A DNA stretch of 5,551 nucleotides from Anaeromyxobacter sp. (GTDB taxonomy: Bacteria > Myxococcota > Myxococcia > Myxococcales > Anaeromyxobacteraceae), in assembly GCA_020028115.1 (NCBI GenBank), contig JAHWYA010000203.1, forward strand, positions 1-5,551, in the 5' to 3' direction. Positions 1-5,551 of this stretch are shown here, piece after piece (the first letter of the stretch is position 1; every line of letters starts with the position of its first letter). Under the pieces are notes generated by a model that did no database searches, was not told where the DNA came from, and saw nothing but the letters and a program-made list of their open reading frames with translations. A program made the position numbers and the translations under genes.

Positions 1-816
1 CACCGGCGCCGCCTTCGCGCTCGCCACCGCGCCGTCGCCCGCCGCCGGCGCGAGCTGCGGGGTGAGCACGATCTCGATCCGCCGGTTCCGGGCGCGGCCG
101 GTGGCGGTCCGGTTCGAGGAGATCGGCTCCCACGGGCCGTACGCGGCGGCGACCAGCCGGCGCCCCGGCACGTTGGCCTTCTCCTCGAGGAACCGCACGA
201 CGTTCGAGGCGCGCGCGGAGGCGAGCTCCCAGTTCGTCGGGTAGCGGTCGCGGAGCCGCTCGGAGATGGGCTGGTCGTCGGTGTGGCCGGAGACCTGGAT
301 CTTCTTGTCCGCGACGTTCGCGAGGACCGCGCCGACGCGCGAGAGGACGCCCGCGCCGCGCTCCGTCACCGACGCGTCGCCGACGTCGAAGAGGATCCGG
401 TCGACGAGGTCCACCTTGATCCGGCCGCCCGCCTGCGAGAGCCGGATGTCTCCCTTCGCGATCTCCTCCTGCATCTTCGACTCGAGCTCGCGGAAGGTCC
501 CCTGCAGCTTCGCGATCTCCTCCTCCTTTGCGGCCACCTGCGAGGAGAGCTCGTTGCGGAGCGCGAGCAGGTCCGCCTTGTCCGCCTCGGCCCGGTCGAG
601 CCGCTGCGCGAGCTGCGCCTGCTCCGCGCTCACGAGGTCGAGCGCGGCCTTCGCGCGGGCCGCGTCGTTCTCGGCGGCGGCGACGCGCATCCAGAGCAGG
701 ACGGCCGCGGCGCCGCCTGCGATGAGCGCGAGGCCGGCGACCACCCACGGCAGCACGCTCGGGCGGCGGGGGACGAGGTCGGCGTCCTCGTAGATGTCGG
801 TCTTGTCGTGATCCAT
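1..816 (-). CDS. OmpA/MotB-type peptidoglycan-binding membrane protein (3' end beyond window)
   Basis: An open frame runs from the ATG at 816-814 to the left edge (272 codons, no stop), so the C-terminus is missing, probably by little because the OmpA domain is already complete. The protein begins [19 protein letters not shown] and has one hydrophobic segment at about residues 22-43 ([14 protein letters not shown]...). A heptad-like Glu/Ala/Leu/Lys-rich stretch at about 45-120 is probably a coiled coil. An OmpA C-terminal domain follows at about 130-252, with GHTDD (D180), the MotB-like YPTNWELASARA (R202) and TGRARNRRIEI (NRR at 244-246). D180 and R202 match the Asp/Arg pair that binds diaminopimelate in this family. 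An Ala/Pro-rich linker ends the visible part. By inference it sits in the inner membrane and reaches into the periplasm to hold peptidoglycan. The TM segment has no acidic residue, so it is unlikely to be a proton-conducting MotB stator. The start is supported by a strong Shine-Dalgarno. The gene lies directly downstream of uvrA on the same strand and overlaps its frame. Confidence 0.9.
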   Translation of the reverse strand, partial: MDHDKTDIYEDADLVPRRPSVLPWVVAGLALIAGGAAAVLLWMRVAAAENDAARAKAALDLVSAEQAQLAQRLDRAEADKADLLALRNELSSQVAAKEEEIAKLQGTFRELESKMQEEIAKGDIRLSQAGGRIKVDLVDRILFDVGDASVTERGAGVLSRVGAVLANVADKKIQVSGHTDDQPISERLRDRYPTNWELASARASNVVRFLEEKANVPGRRLVAAAYGPWEPISSNRTATGRARNRRIEIVLTPQLAPAAGDGAVASAKAAPV

Positions 817-836
817 CCGGTCCTCCTCGGGGGACG
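630..836 (-). other. Non-UvrA tail of the uvrA frame, overlapping the OmpA-like gene
   Basis: After residue 919 the uvrA frame reads [18 protein letters not shown] and continues as Arg/Pro/Ser/Ala-rich sequence to its stop. This is what an off-frame reading of a high-GC gene looks like: 187 bases of it (630-816) are the coding start of the OmpA-like gene in another frame. A normal UvrA would continue with a Gly-Gly-x-Ile/Val strand, a GTPEE-like turn and a final SHTGRYL-like helix. None of these appears in this frame, and I found none in the other two minus-strand frames. The 20 bases at 817-836 therefore hold the junction plus the downstream ribosome-binding site. The cause could be deletion, rearrangement, or a sequencing or assembly error. 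Confidence 0.7.
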
Positions 837-3593
837 ACCGTCCTCGCCGCCCTCCGGCCCGAGGTCGACGACCCAGTCCGCGCACTTGATGACGTCGAGG
901 TTGTGCTCGATCACGACGACGCTGTTGCCCGCGTCGACGAGGCGGTCGAGCACGTGGAGGAGCTTCTTGACGTCCTCGAAGTGGAGCCCGGTCGTGGGCT
1001 CGTCGAGGATGTACAGCGTCTTCCCGGTGCCGACGCGGGCGAGCTCGCGCGAGAGCTTGATGCGCTGCGCCTCGCCGCCGGAGAGGGTGGGGGAGGGCTG
1101 GCCGAGCTTGATGTAGCCGAGCCCGACGTCCTCGAGCGTGGTGATGATGCGCGCGATCTCGCGGTGGTTCTGGAAGAGGCCCTTCGCCTCGGCCACCGAG
1201 AGGTCGAGCACCTCGGCGATGTTCTTCCCCTTGAACTGGACCCGGAGCGTCGCCTCGTTGAAGCGCTTCCCGCCGCAGACCTCGCAGGGCACGAGGACGT
1301 CGGCGAGGAAGTGCATCTCGACGAGCTTCATCCCGTCGCCCTGGCACGCCTCGCACCGCCCGCCCTTCACGTTGAAGCTGAAGCGGCCGGGGAGGTAGCC
1401 GAAGGCGCGCGCCTCGGGGGTCTGGGCGAACACCTCGCGGATGCAGTCGAACACCTTCGTGTACGTCGCGGGGTTCGAGCGCGGCGTGCGGCCGATGGGC
1501 TGCTGGTTGATGTCGATGACCTTGTCGATCCGCTCGTGACCCGAGAGCGCCTGGTGCTTCCCCGGCACCTCGCGGGTCGAGTAGAGCAGCCGCATCAGCG
1601 CGGGGCGGAGGATCGCGTTCACGAGCGTCGACTTCCCCGCGCCCGAGACGCCCGTCACCGCCACCATCCGGCCGAGCGGCAGCGAGACGGTGACGTCCTT
1701 CAGGTTGTTCTCGCGCGCGCCGGCGATGGTGATCGCGCCGTGGTCGGCGTTCCGCCGCCGCGCCGGCACCTCGATCTCGCGGCGGCCGGCGAGGTACGCG
1801 CCGGTGAGCGAGGCGGGGTTCGCCTTCACCTCGTCGGGCGTGCCCTGGGCGACGATCTCGCCGCCGTGCTCGCCCGCGCCCGGGCCGAAGTCCACGATCC
1901 AGTCGGCCTCGGCCATCGTCTCCTCGTCGTGCTCGACGACGATCACCGAGTTGCCCACGTCGCGGAGCCGCTTCAGCGTCCCGAGGAGCTTGCCGTTGTC
2001 GCGCTGGTGCAAGCCGATCGACGGCTCATCGAGGATGTAGATGACCCCCGTGAGCTCCGAGCCCATCTGCGAGGCGAGCCGGATGCGCTGGCTCTCGCCG
2101 CCGGAGAGGGACGGGCCGGGGCGGTCGAGCGTGAGGTACCCGAGCCCGACGTCGAGGAGGAACTTGAGCCGGTTGCGGATCTCCTTCAGCAGCTCGTCCG
2201 CGATCTTCGCCTCGTTCCCGCGCAGGCCGAGCGACGCGAGCCACCCGTGCGCCTGGGCGATGGTGAGGCGCGACAGCTCGACGATGCCGCGCCCGTGCAC
2301 CTTGACCGCGCGGCTCTCCGGCTTGAGCCGCTCGCCGCCGCAGGTCTGGCACGGCTTGTCCGAGAAGTAGCGCATGTAGTAGCGCCGCATCGCCTCGGAG
2401 CCGGTGGACTTGAACCGGCGGTAGAGCTGGTTCACGACCCCCTCGAACTCGATCCGGTACGCGCGGCCGTTCCCGCTCGCCTCGGTGCCGTTCATGACGA
2501 CGTCGCGGTCCCGCTTCGGGAGCTTCGCCCACGGCGTGTCGAGGTCGATCTTGAGGGCGCGGGAGAGGTGCTCGACGAACTCGAACGTCCAGCCCTCGCC
2601 GCGCTCCATCCCGCTCGCCCACGGCTCGACCGCGCCCTCGCGGATGGTGAGCGACGGGTCCGGGATGATGAGGTCCGGGTCCATCTCGGCGCGGGTCCCG
2701 AGCCCCTGGCAGTCCTGGCACGAGCCGAGCGGCGAGTTGAACGAGAAGTTCTGCGGCGCGAGCTCGCCGAAGCTGAGGCCGCAGGTGTGGCACGCGTTCA
2801 GCTCCGAGTAGAACCGGTCGTGCTTCTTGTACTCCTCGGGATCGATCCCGGGGCCGACCTTCTGCTCGCGGTCGACGTCCGCGACGACGAGCGTGCCCTG
2901 GCCCTCGCGGAGCGCGGTCTCGACCGAGTCGGTGAGGCGCGAGGCGATCCCGTCCTTCACCACGAGCCGGTCCACCACGAGCTCGATGTCGTGCTTCAGC
3001 TTCTTGTCGAGGTGGAGCCGCTCGGTGAGCTGGTGGATCATCCCGTCCACCCGGACGCGCGCGAACCCGCGCTTCTGCACGTCGTCGAGCAGGTCCCGGT
3101 ACTCGCCCTTCCGGTTCTGGACGAGCGGGGCGAGCACGAGGATCCGGGCGCCCTCGGGCAGGGCGAGGATCGACTCGACGATCTGCTGGGCCGTCTGCTT
3201 GCCCACGGGGCGGCCGCACGAGGGGCAGTGCTGCAGGCCGATCGAGGCGTACAGCACGCGCAGGTAGTCGTGGACCTCGGTGATGGTCCCGACCGTCGAG
3301 CGCGGGTTGTTCGACGCCGCCTTCTGCTCGATCGAGATCGTCGGCGAGAGGCCGCGGATCGTGTCGTACTTCGGCTTCTCCATCTGCCCGAGGAACTGCC
3401 GGGCGTACGAGGAGAGCGACTCGACGTAGCGCCGCTGCCCCTCCGCGTAGAGGGTGTCGAAGGCGAGCGAGGACTTCCCCGAGCCCGAGACCCCCGTGAA
3501 GACGACCAGCTTCTTCTTCGGGATCTCGAGGTGGACGGACTTGAGGTTGTGCTCGCGGGCCCCCTTGACGGTGATGGAGTCGGGCTCGCTCAT
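630..3593 (-). CDS. uvrA: UvrA, excinuclease ABC subunit A, with an aberrant C-terminus
   Basis: UvrA is the dimeric ATPase that finds bulky DNA lesions and loads UvrB in nucleotide excision repair in the cytoplasm. All family marks are present. They are Walker A-1 GVSGSGKSS (34-42, K40), zinc module 1 (C268, C271, C292, C295), ABC signature LSGGESQ (496) with Walker [10 protein letters not shown] (521), Walker A-2 GVSGAGKST (K654), zinc module 2 (C747, C750, C770, C773), and the second LSGGEAQ (837) with LDEPTTGLH (863). The conserved stretch with [15 protein letters not shown] and [15 protein letters not shown] precedes the UvrB-binding region. The ATG at 3593-3591 is the first possible start because an in-frame TAA lies five codons upstream (3608-3606). 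No clear Shine-Dalgarno is visible. Similarity stops at about G919 in [10 protein letters not shown], and the frame then runs 68 unrelated codons to the stop at 632-630. The family is normally about 940 residues; this frame encodes 987. The identification is firm, but the true 3' end is in doubt. Confidence 0.96.
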   Translation of the reverse strand: MSEPDSITVKGAREHNLKSVHLEIPKKKLVVFTGVSGSGKSSLAFDTLYAEGQRRYVESLSSYARQFLGQMEKPKYDTIRGLSPTISIEQKAASNNPRSTVGTITEVHDYLRVLYASIGLQHCPSCGRPVGKQTAQQIVESILALPEGARILVLAPLVQNRKGEYRDLLDDVQKRGFARVRVDGMIHQLTERLHLDKKLKHDIELVVDRLVVKDGIASRLTDSVETALREGQGTLVVADVDREQKVGPGIDPEEYKKHDRFYSELNACHTCGLSFGELAPQNFSFNSPLGSCQDCQGLGTRAEMDPDLIIPDPSLTIREGAVEPWASGMERGEGWTFEFVEHLSRALKIDLDTPWAKLPKRDRDVVMNGTEASGNGRAYRIEFEGVVNQLYRRFKSTGSEAMRRYYMRYFSDKPCQTCGGERLKPESRAVKVHGRGIVELSRLTIAQAHGWLASLGLRGNEAKIADELLKEIRNRLKFLLDVGLGYLTLDRPGPSLSGGESQRIRLASQMGSELTGVIYILDEPSIGLHQRDNGKLLGTLKRLRDVGNSVIVVEHDEETMAEADWIVDFGPGAGEHGGEIVAQGTPDEVKANPASLTGAYLAGRREIEVPARRRNADHGAITIAGARENNLKDVTVSLPLGRMVAVTGVSGAGKSTLVNAILRPALMRLLYSTREVPGKHQALSGHERIDKVIDINQQPIGRTPRSNPATYTKVFDCIREVFAQTPEARAFGYLPGRFSFNVKGGRCEACQGDGMKLVEMHFLADVLVPCEVCGGKRFNEATLRVQFKGKNIAEVLDLSVAEAKGLFQNHREIARIITTLEDVGLGYIKLGQPSPTLSGGEAQRIKLSRELARVGTGKTLYILDEPTTGLHFEDVKKLLHVLDRLVDAGNSVVVIEHNLDVIKCADWVVDLGPEGGEDGRPPRRTGWITTRPTSTRTPTSSPAARACCRGWSPASRSSQAAPRPSCSGCASPPPRTTRPARRPRSTS
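822..828 (-). promoter_or_regulatory. Ribosome-binding site of the OmpA-like gene
   Basis: The minus strand reads GAGGAGG five bases before the ATG at 816-814. It is a near-perfect Shine-Dalgarno at good spacing and fixes the start of the OmpA-like gene. It lies inside the open frame of uvrA, so ribosomes still reading uvrA would pass over it. Confidence 0.8.
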
Positions 3594-3598
3594 GAGCG
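3587..3598. repeat. 12-bp perfect palindrome over the uvrA start codon
   Basis: CGCTCATGAGCG reads the same on both strands, and its centre contains the uvrA ATG (3593-3591 on the minus strand). It could bind a dimeric regulator or fold into a small hairpin that hides the start codon. It could equally be chance, because the Met-Ser-Glu codons supply half of it. Confidence 0.4.
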
Positions 3599-3664
3599 GC
3601 TGTTCTTAACCGACGGGGCCTCCGTTGGCTACCCGGGCAGGGCCGTGATACGACGCCGGAACTC
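3594..3664. promoter_or_regulatory. Divergent spacer between uvrA and the EamA transporter pair
   Basis: These 71 bases separate two genes that point away from each other, so both promoters should lie here or inside the opposite gene. On the plus strand TTGGCT (3625-3630) could be a -35 element, with TACGAC (3649-3654) as a poor -10 at 18 bases. That would leave almost no leader before the ATG at 3665. On the minus strand I see no convincing -35/-10 pair. A weak GGAA (3658-3661) is the only Shine-Dalgarno-like sequence before the first transporter. That a promoter lies here is inferred from gene layout; the boxes themselves are weak. Confidence 0.35.
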
Positions 3665-4624
3665 ATGGAGAATCCCGGCGCGCTCGCCCAGGACCGCTCC
3701 GGCCACGCCGAGGCCAGCGATGCCCAGCGGGCGCGCGCCCGGGCGCTGCTCTTCGGCTCGAGCGTCTTCTTCGGGCTCTCCGCCGTCCTCGTGCGCCTCG
3801 CCACCCGGGCCGGGATGAACGGCGGGCAGGTCACCCTGGTCCGGTTCGTCGTCGGCCTCTCCGCGGTCCTCGGCCTCTTCGCCGCGCGGCCGGGGACGTT
3901 CCGGCCGGTGAAGAAGTGGCTCCTCGTCTCCCGCGGCGCGTTCGGCTCGGTCGCCGCGCTCCTCTACTTCCTCGCCATCGAGCGGATCCCGGCCGGCGAG
4001 GCGACGCTCCTCAACAACACCTTCCCGATCTGGGCGGTGCTCCTCTCGCTCTTCCTCCTGGACGAGCGCCCGACGATCCACCTCGTCGTCGCCCTCGCGG
4101 TGGCGAGCGCGGGGGTGTTCCTCGTCCTCGGCGGCGGAGCGGTCGAGCTATCGCTCGGCGCCGGGGAGGGGCTCGCGATCGTCTCGGCGATCACGGGCGG
4201 CTTTGCGGTGACCTCGATGCGGCGGCTGCGCGCGACGGACAACGCCCCCACGATCTTCTTCGCCTTCGCGGTCGGCGGCGTCCTGGTGGGCCTGCCGTTC
4301 GCGGCGGGGGCCTGGCCGTCCGGCGCGCTCCCCTGGGTCGCCGCGGCGGGCGTCGGCGTCGCGGCGTTCTTCGCGCAGCTCCTCATGACCGAGGCGTACG
4401 GCGCGTTGTCGGTGCCGGAGGCGGCGCTCTGGCAGCAGCTCACGCCGATCGCGAGCTACCTGTGGGCGCTCTCGCTCGGCGAGGGGATCGGCTGGTCCAC
4501 CGCCGCCGGCGTGCTCCTCGGCGTCCTCGGGGTCGTCTACGGGAGCGTCCTCGGCCACCGCCCGCGCCACGTGCGGTCGCCCGAGGCCGAGCTGGCGAAG
4601 GGCATCCCGTTCGAGGAGCCGTGA
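3665..4624 (+). CDS. EamA/DMT-family transporter, first of a tandem pair
   Basis: This 319-residue protein belongs to the drug/metabolite transporter superfamily (EamA fold), whose members move small metabolites or amphiphilic compounds across the inner membrane. After a hydrophilic N-terminus (1-26) there are about ten hydrophobic helices forming two inverted EamA repeats, about 27-157 and 165-298. Repeat 1 contains VTLVRFVVG, YFLAIERIPAGEA (PAGEA at 109-113) and LLDERPT followed by a helix ending VFLVLGGG. Repeat 2 contains RATDNAPTIFF (from 189), AQLLMTEAYGAL and LWQQLTPIASYL. The C-terminus is charged and should face the cytoplasm. ATG 3665 is chosen because no other in-frame ATG or GTG precedes the first helix; its ribosome-binding site is weak. 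The stop codon overlaps the start of a paralogue by four bases. The family is clear but the substrate cannot be told from sequence; RhaT-, RarD- or YdcZ-like names would be guesses. Confidence 0.9.
   Translation: MENPGALAQDRSGHAEASDAQRARARALLFGSSVFFGLSAVLVRLATRAGMNGGQVTLVRFVVGLSAVLGLFAARPGTFRPVKKWLLVSRGAFGSVAALLYFLAIERIPAGEATLLNNTFPIWAVLLSLFLLDERPTIHLVVALAVASAGVFLVLGGGAVELSLGAGEGLAIVSAITGGFAVTSMRRLRATDNAPTIFFAFAVGGVLVGLPFAAGAWPSGALPWVAAAGVGVAAFFAQLLMTEAYGALSVPEAALWQQLTPIASYLWALSLGEGIGWSTAAGVLLGVLGVVYGSVLGHRPRHVRSPEAELAKGIPFEEP
4613..4618 (+). promoter_or_regulatory. Shine-Dalgarno inside the first transporter gene, serving the second
   Basis: GAGGAG, which encodes the two Glu codons near the end of the first transporter, lies two bases before the GTG at 4621. 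The spacing is shorter than usual. With the GTGA overlap this suggests that translation of the second gene depends on ribosomes finishing the first. Confidence 0.5.
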
Positions 4625-5532
4625 CGGCGGCGCGCGCGAAGGGGCGCGCGCGCCTCCTGCTGCTCGGCTCGGCCGCGTCGTTCGGCCTCATGGCGGTCCT
4701 CGCGCGGCTCCTCTCACGGACGCCGGGCGGCTTCTCGGCGGGGCAGCTCACGGTCGTCCGCTTCGTCGTCGGCGCGGCCGTCTCGCTCGCCGCCTTCCGG
4801 CTCCGCCCCGGGCTCCACGCGCCGCGGAACCGCCGGCTGCTCTGGAGCCGGGGACTCTCCGGCGGGATCGTCGTCGTCCTCTACTTCCTCGCGCTGCAGC
4901 GGATCCCCGCCGGCGAGGCGGGGATGCTCTACAACCTCTTCCCGGTGTTCGCGACCGGGATGAGCGCCCTCGCGTTCGGCGAGCGGCCGACCGTCCACCT
5001 CCTGCTCGCGCTCCTCGTGGCGACCGGCGGCGTGGTGCTCGTGCTCGGCGGGGGGACGCTCCACCTCTCGCTGGGGCCGGGCGAGGCGCTCGCCGCGGGC
5101 GCCGCGGTCTTCGCCGCCGTCTCCGCGGTCACGATCCGCGCGATGCGGGCGACCGACAACGCGGCCACGATCTTCTTCTACTTCTGCGTTGGAGGGCTGC
5201 CGGTCGCGCTCCCGTTCGCGCTCGGGCCGTGGCCCGGCGGGGCGGGGGCGTGGGCCGTCGCGGCCGTGATGGCGCTCGCGGCGTTCGCGGCGCAGCTGCT
5301 CATGGCCGAGGCCTACGGCGCGCTCGCCGTCTCGGAGGCCGCCGTCTGGCTGCAGCTCACGCCGCTCGCCCAGTACCTCCTCGCGGCGCTCCTCCTCGCC
5401 GAGCCCCTCACCGCCGCGGGGATGGCGGGGATCGTCGTGGGGATCGCCGGCGTCGCGTACGGGACGGTCCTCGGCCAGCGCCGGCCCGCGCTGGCGGCGC
5501 CCGCCCCGCCCCCCGCCGTGCCCGGCGCGTAG
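4621..5532 (+). CDS. EamA/DMT-family transporter, second of a tandem pair
   Basis: A 303-residue, ten-helix EamA/DMT transporter, paralogous along its whole length to the gene just upstream. Shared landmarks appear in the same order: LTVVRFVVG, YFLALQRIPAGEA (PAGEA at 96-100), FGERPTVHL, VVLVLGGG, RATDNAATIFF (from 176), AQLLMAEAYGAL and WLQLTPLAQYL. The final helix ends GVAYGTVLGQRRP, followed by an Ala/Pro-rich tail. The GTG at 4621 is chosen as start because it forms a GTGA overlap with the upstream stop and keeps the first helix whole. The next in-frame start, ATG 4690 (residue 24), would cut through helix 1. Upstream of the GTG the frame stays open back to 3916, but that part is an off-frame reading of the first gene. 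The N-terminus is short (TAARAKGRAR), without the extension of the first copy. Likely cotranscribed and translationally coupled. The two could be separate transporters with related substrates or could work as a pair; the substrate is unknown. Confidence 0.88.
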   Translation: MTAARAKGRARLLLLGSAASFGLMAVLARLLSRTPGGFSAGQLTVVRFVVGAAVSLAAFRLRPGLHAPRNRRLLWSRGLSGGIVVVLYFLALQRIPAGEAGMLYNLFPVFATGMSALAFGERPTVHLLLALLVATGGVVLVLGGGTLHLSLGPGEALAAGAAVFAAVSAVTIRAMRATDNAATIFFYFCVGGLPVALPFALGPWPGGAGAWAVAAVMALAAFAAQLLMAEAYGALAVSEAAVWLQLTPLAQYLLAALLLAEPLTAAGMAGIVVGIAGVAYGTVLGQRRPALAAPAPPPAVPGA

Positions 5533-5534
5533 CG

Positions 5535-5551
5535 CTCCGCCGGGGCCGGAG
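5535..5551 (+). terminator. Possible terminator hairpin, cut by the window edge
   Basis: CTCCG (5535-5539) and CGGAG (5547-5551) can pair around a 7-base loop, two bases after the stop of the second transporter. The stem is short, and any extension or following T-tract lies outside the window. In DNA this GC-rich such a pairing could be chance. Confidence 0.22.

Noticed and set aside
1..816. Calling the left-hand gene motB
   Set aside because: The TM helix lacks the stator Asp and no motA neighbour is visible, so only the OmpA/MotB domain family name is justified.
780..860. A simple frameshift that would restore the UvrA tail
   Set aside because: I read the other two minus-strand frames past the break. 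Neither gives the expected Gly-rich strand, GTPEE-like turn and terminal helix, so a single-base error does not explain the ending. One frame begins VVPRGGPDG, which resembles UvrA for only a few residues.
283..1116. A 277-codon plus-strand frame across the OmpA-like gene
   Set aside because: It is antisense to a gene with a clear OmpA domain and has no domain or convincing ribosome-binding site of its own.
3594..3615. A LexA (SOS) box upstream of uvrA
   Set aside because: Only a TGTTCT half-site is visible (3601-3606), with no matching second half for either the GAAC-N4-GTTC type or the myxobacterial type.
903..3818. A 971-codon open frame on the plus strand opposite uvrA
   Set aside because: It is antisense to the whole of uvrA and rich in Arg/Leu/Glu/Val/Asp, as expected when a high-GC gene is read on the opposite strand. 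It has no recognisable domain.
2026..3834. A 602-codon minus-strand frame overlapping uvrA
   Set aside because: It reads the uvrA strand in another frame and gives Arg/Pro/Ala-rich sequence with no domain; the true frame is certain from its motifs.
3916..5532. A single 538-residue fused protein covering both transporters
   Set aside because: The first 235 residues are an off-frame, Arg-rich reading of the first transporter. Real homology begins at the GTG at 4621.

Overview
The window is very GC-rich (well over 70 % by eye), and third codon positions are almost all G or C. This fits a high-GC Gram-negative bacterium. The protein style suggests Myxococcota of the Anaeromyxobacter type, but that assignment is inference and no phylogenetic marker here was tested. 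The window holds four genuine protein-coding genes and almost no free intergenic space. I found no RNA genes, CRISPR arrays, insertion sequences or prophage remnants.

Layout. Positions 1-816 (minus strand) hold the start and most of a membrane-anchored OmpA/MotB-type peptidoglycan-binding protein, whose 3' end lies beyond the left edge. Positions 630-3593 (minus strand) hold uvrA, the damage-recognition ATPase of nucleotide excision repair. It lies immediately upstream of the OmpA-like gene and its reading frame overlaps that gene. A 71-bp divergent spacer follows (3594-3664). On the plus strand come two paralogous EamA/DMT-family 10-TM transporters (3665-4624 and 4621-5532). They share a 4-nt GTGA stop/start overlap and so look translationally coupled. 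The last 19 bases contain what may be the start of a terminator hairpin.

Functionally the window combines a housekeeping DNA-repair gene, an envelope protein and a small-molecule exporter/importer pair. Nothing suggests that the three work together in one pathway. The transporters probably form their own two-gene operon, and uvrA and the OmpA-like gene share a strand and probably a transcript.

The most notable point is the 3' end of uvrA. Recognisable UvrA sequence stops at about residue 919, inside the glycine-rich C-terminal motif. The frame then runs 68 more codons through the ribosome-binding site and N-terminal coding region of the OmpA-like gene, producing an Arg/Pro/Ser/Thr-rich tail unlike UvrA. 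The last ~30-40 residues normal for the family are absent from all three minus-strand frames. This looks like a deletion, a rearrangement or an assembly error at about 817-840. I see no convincing new biological system.
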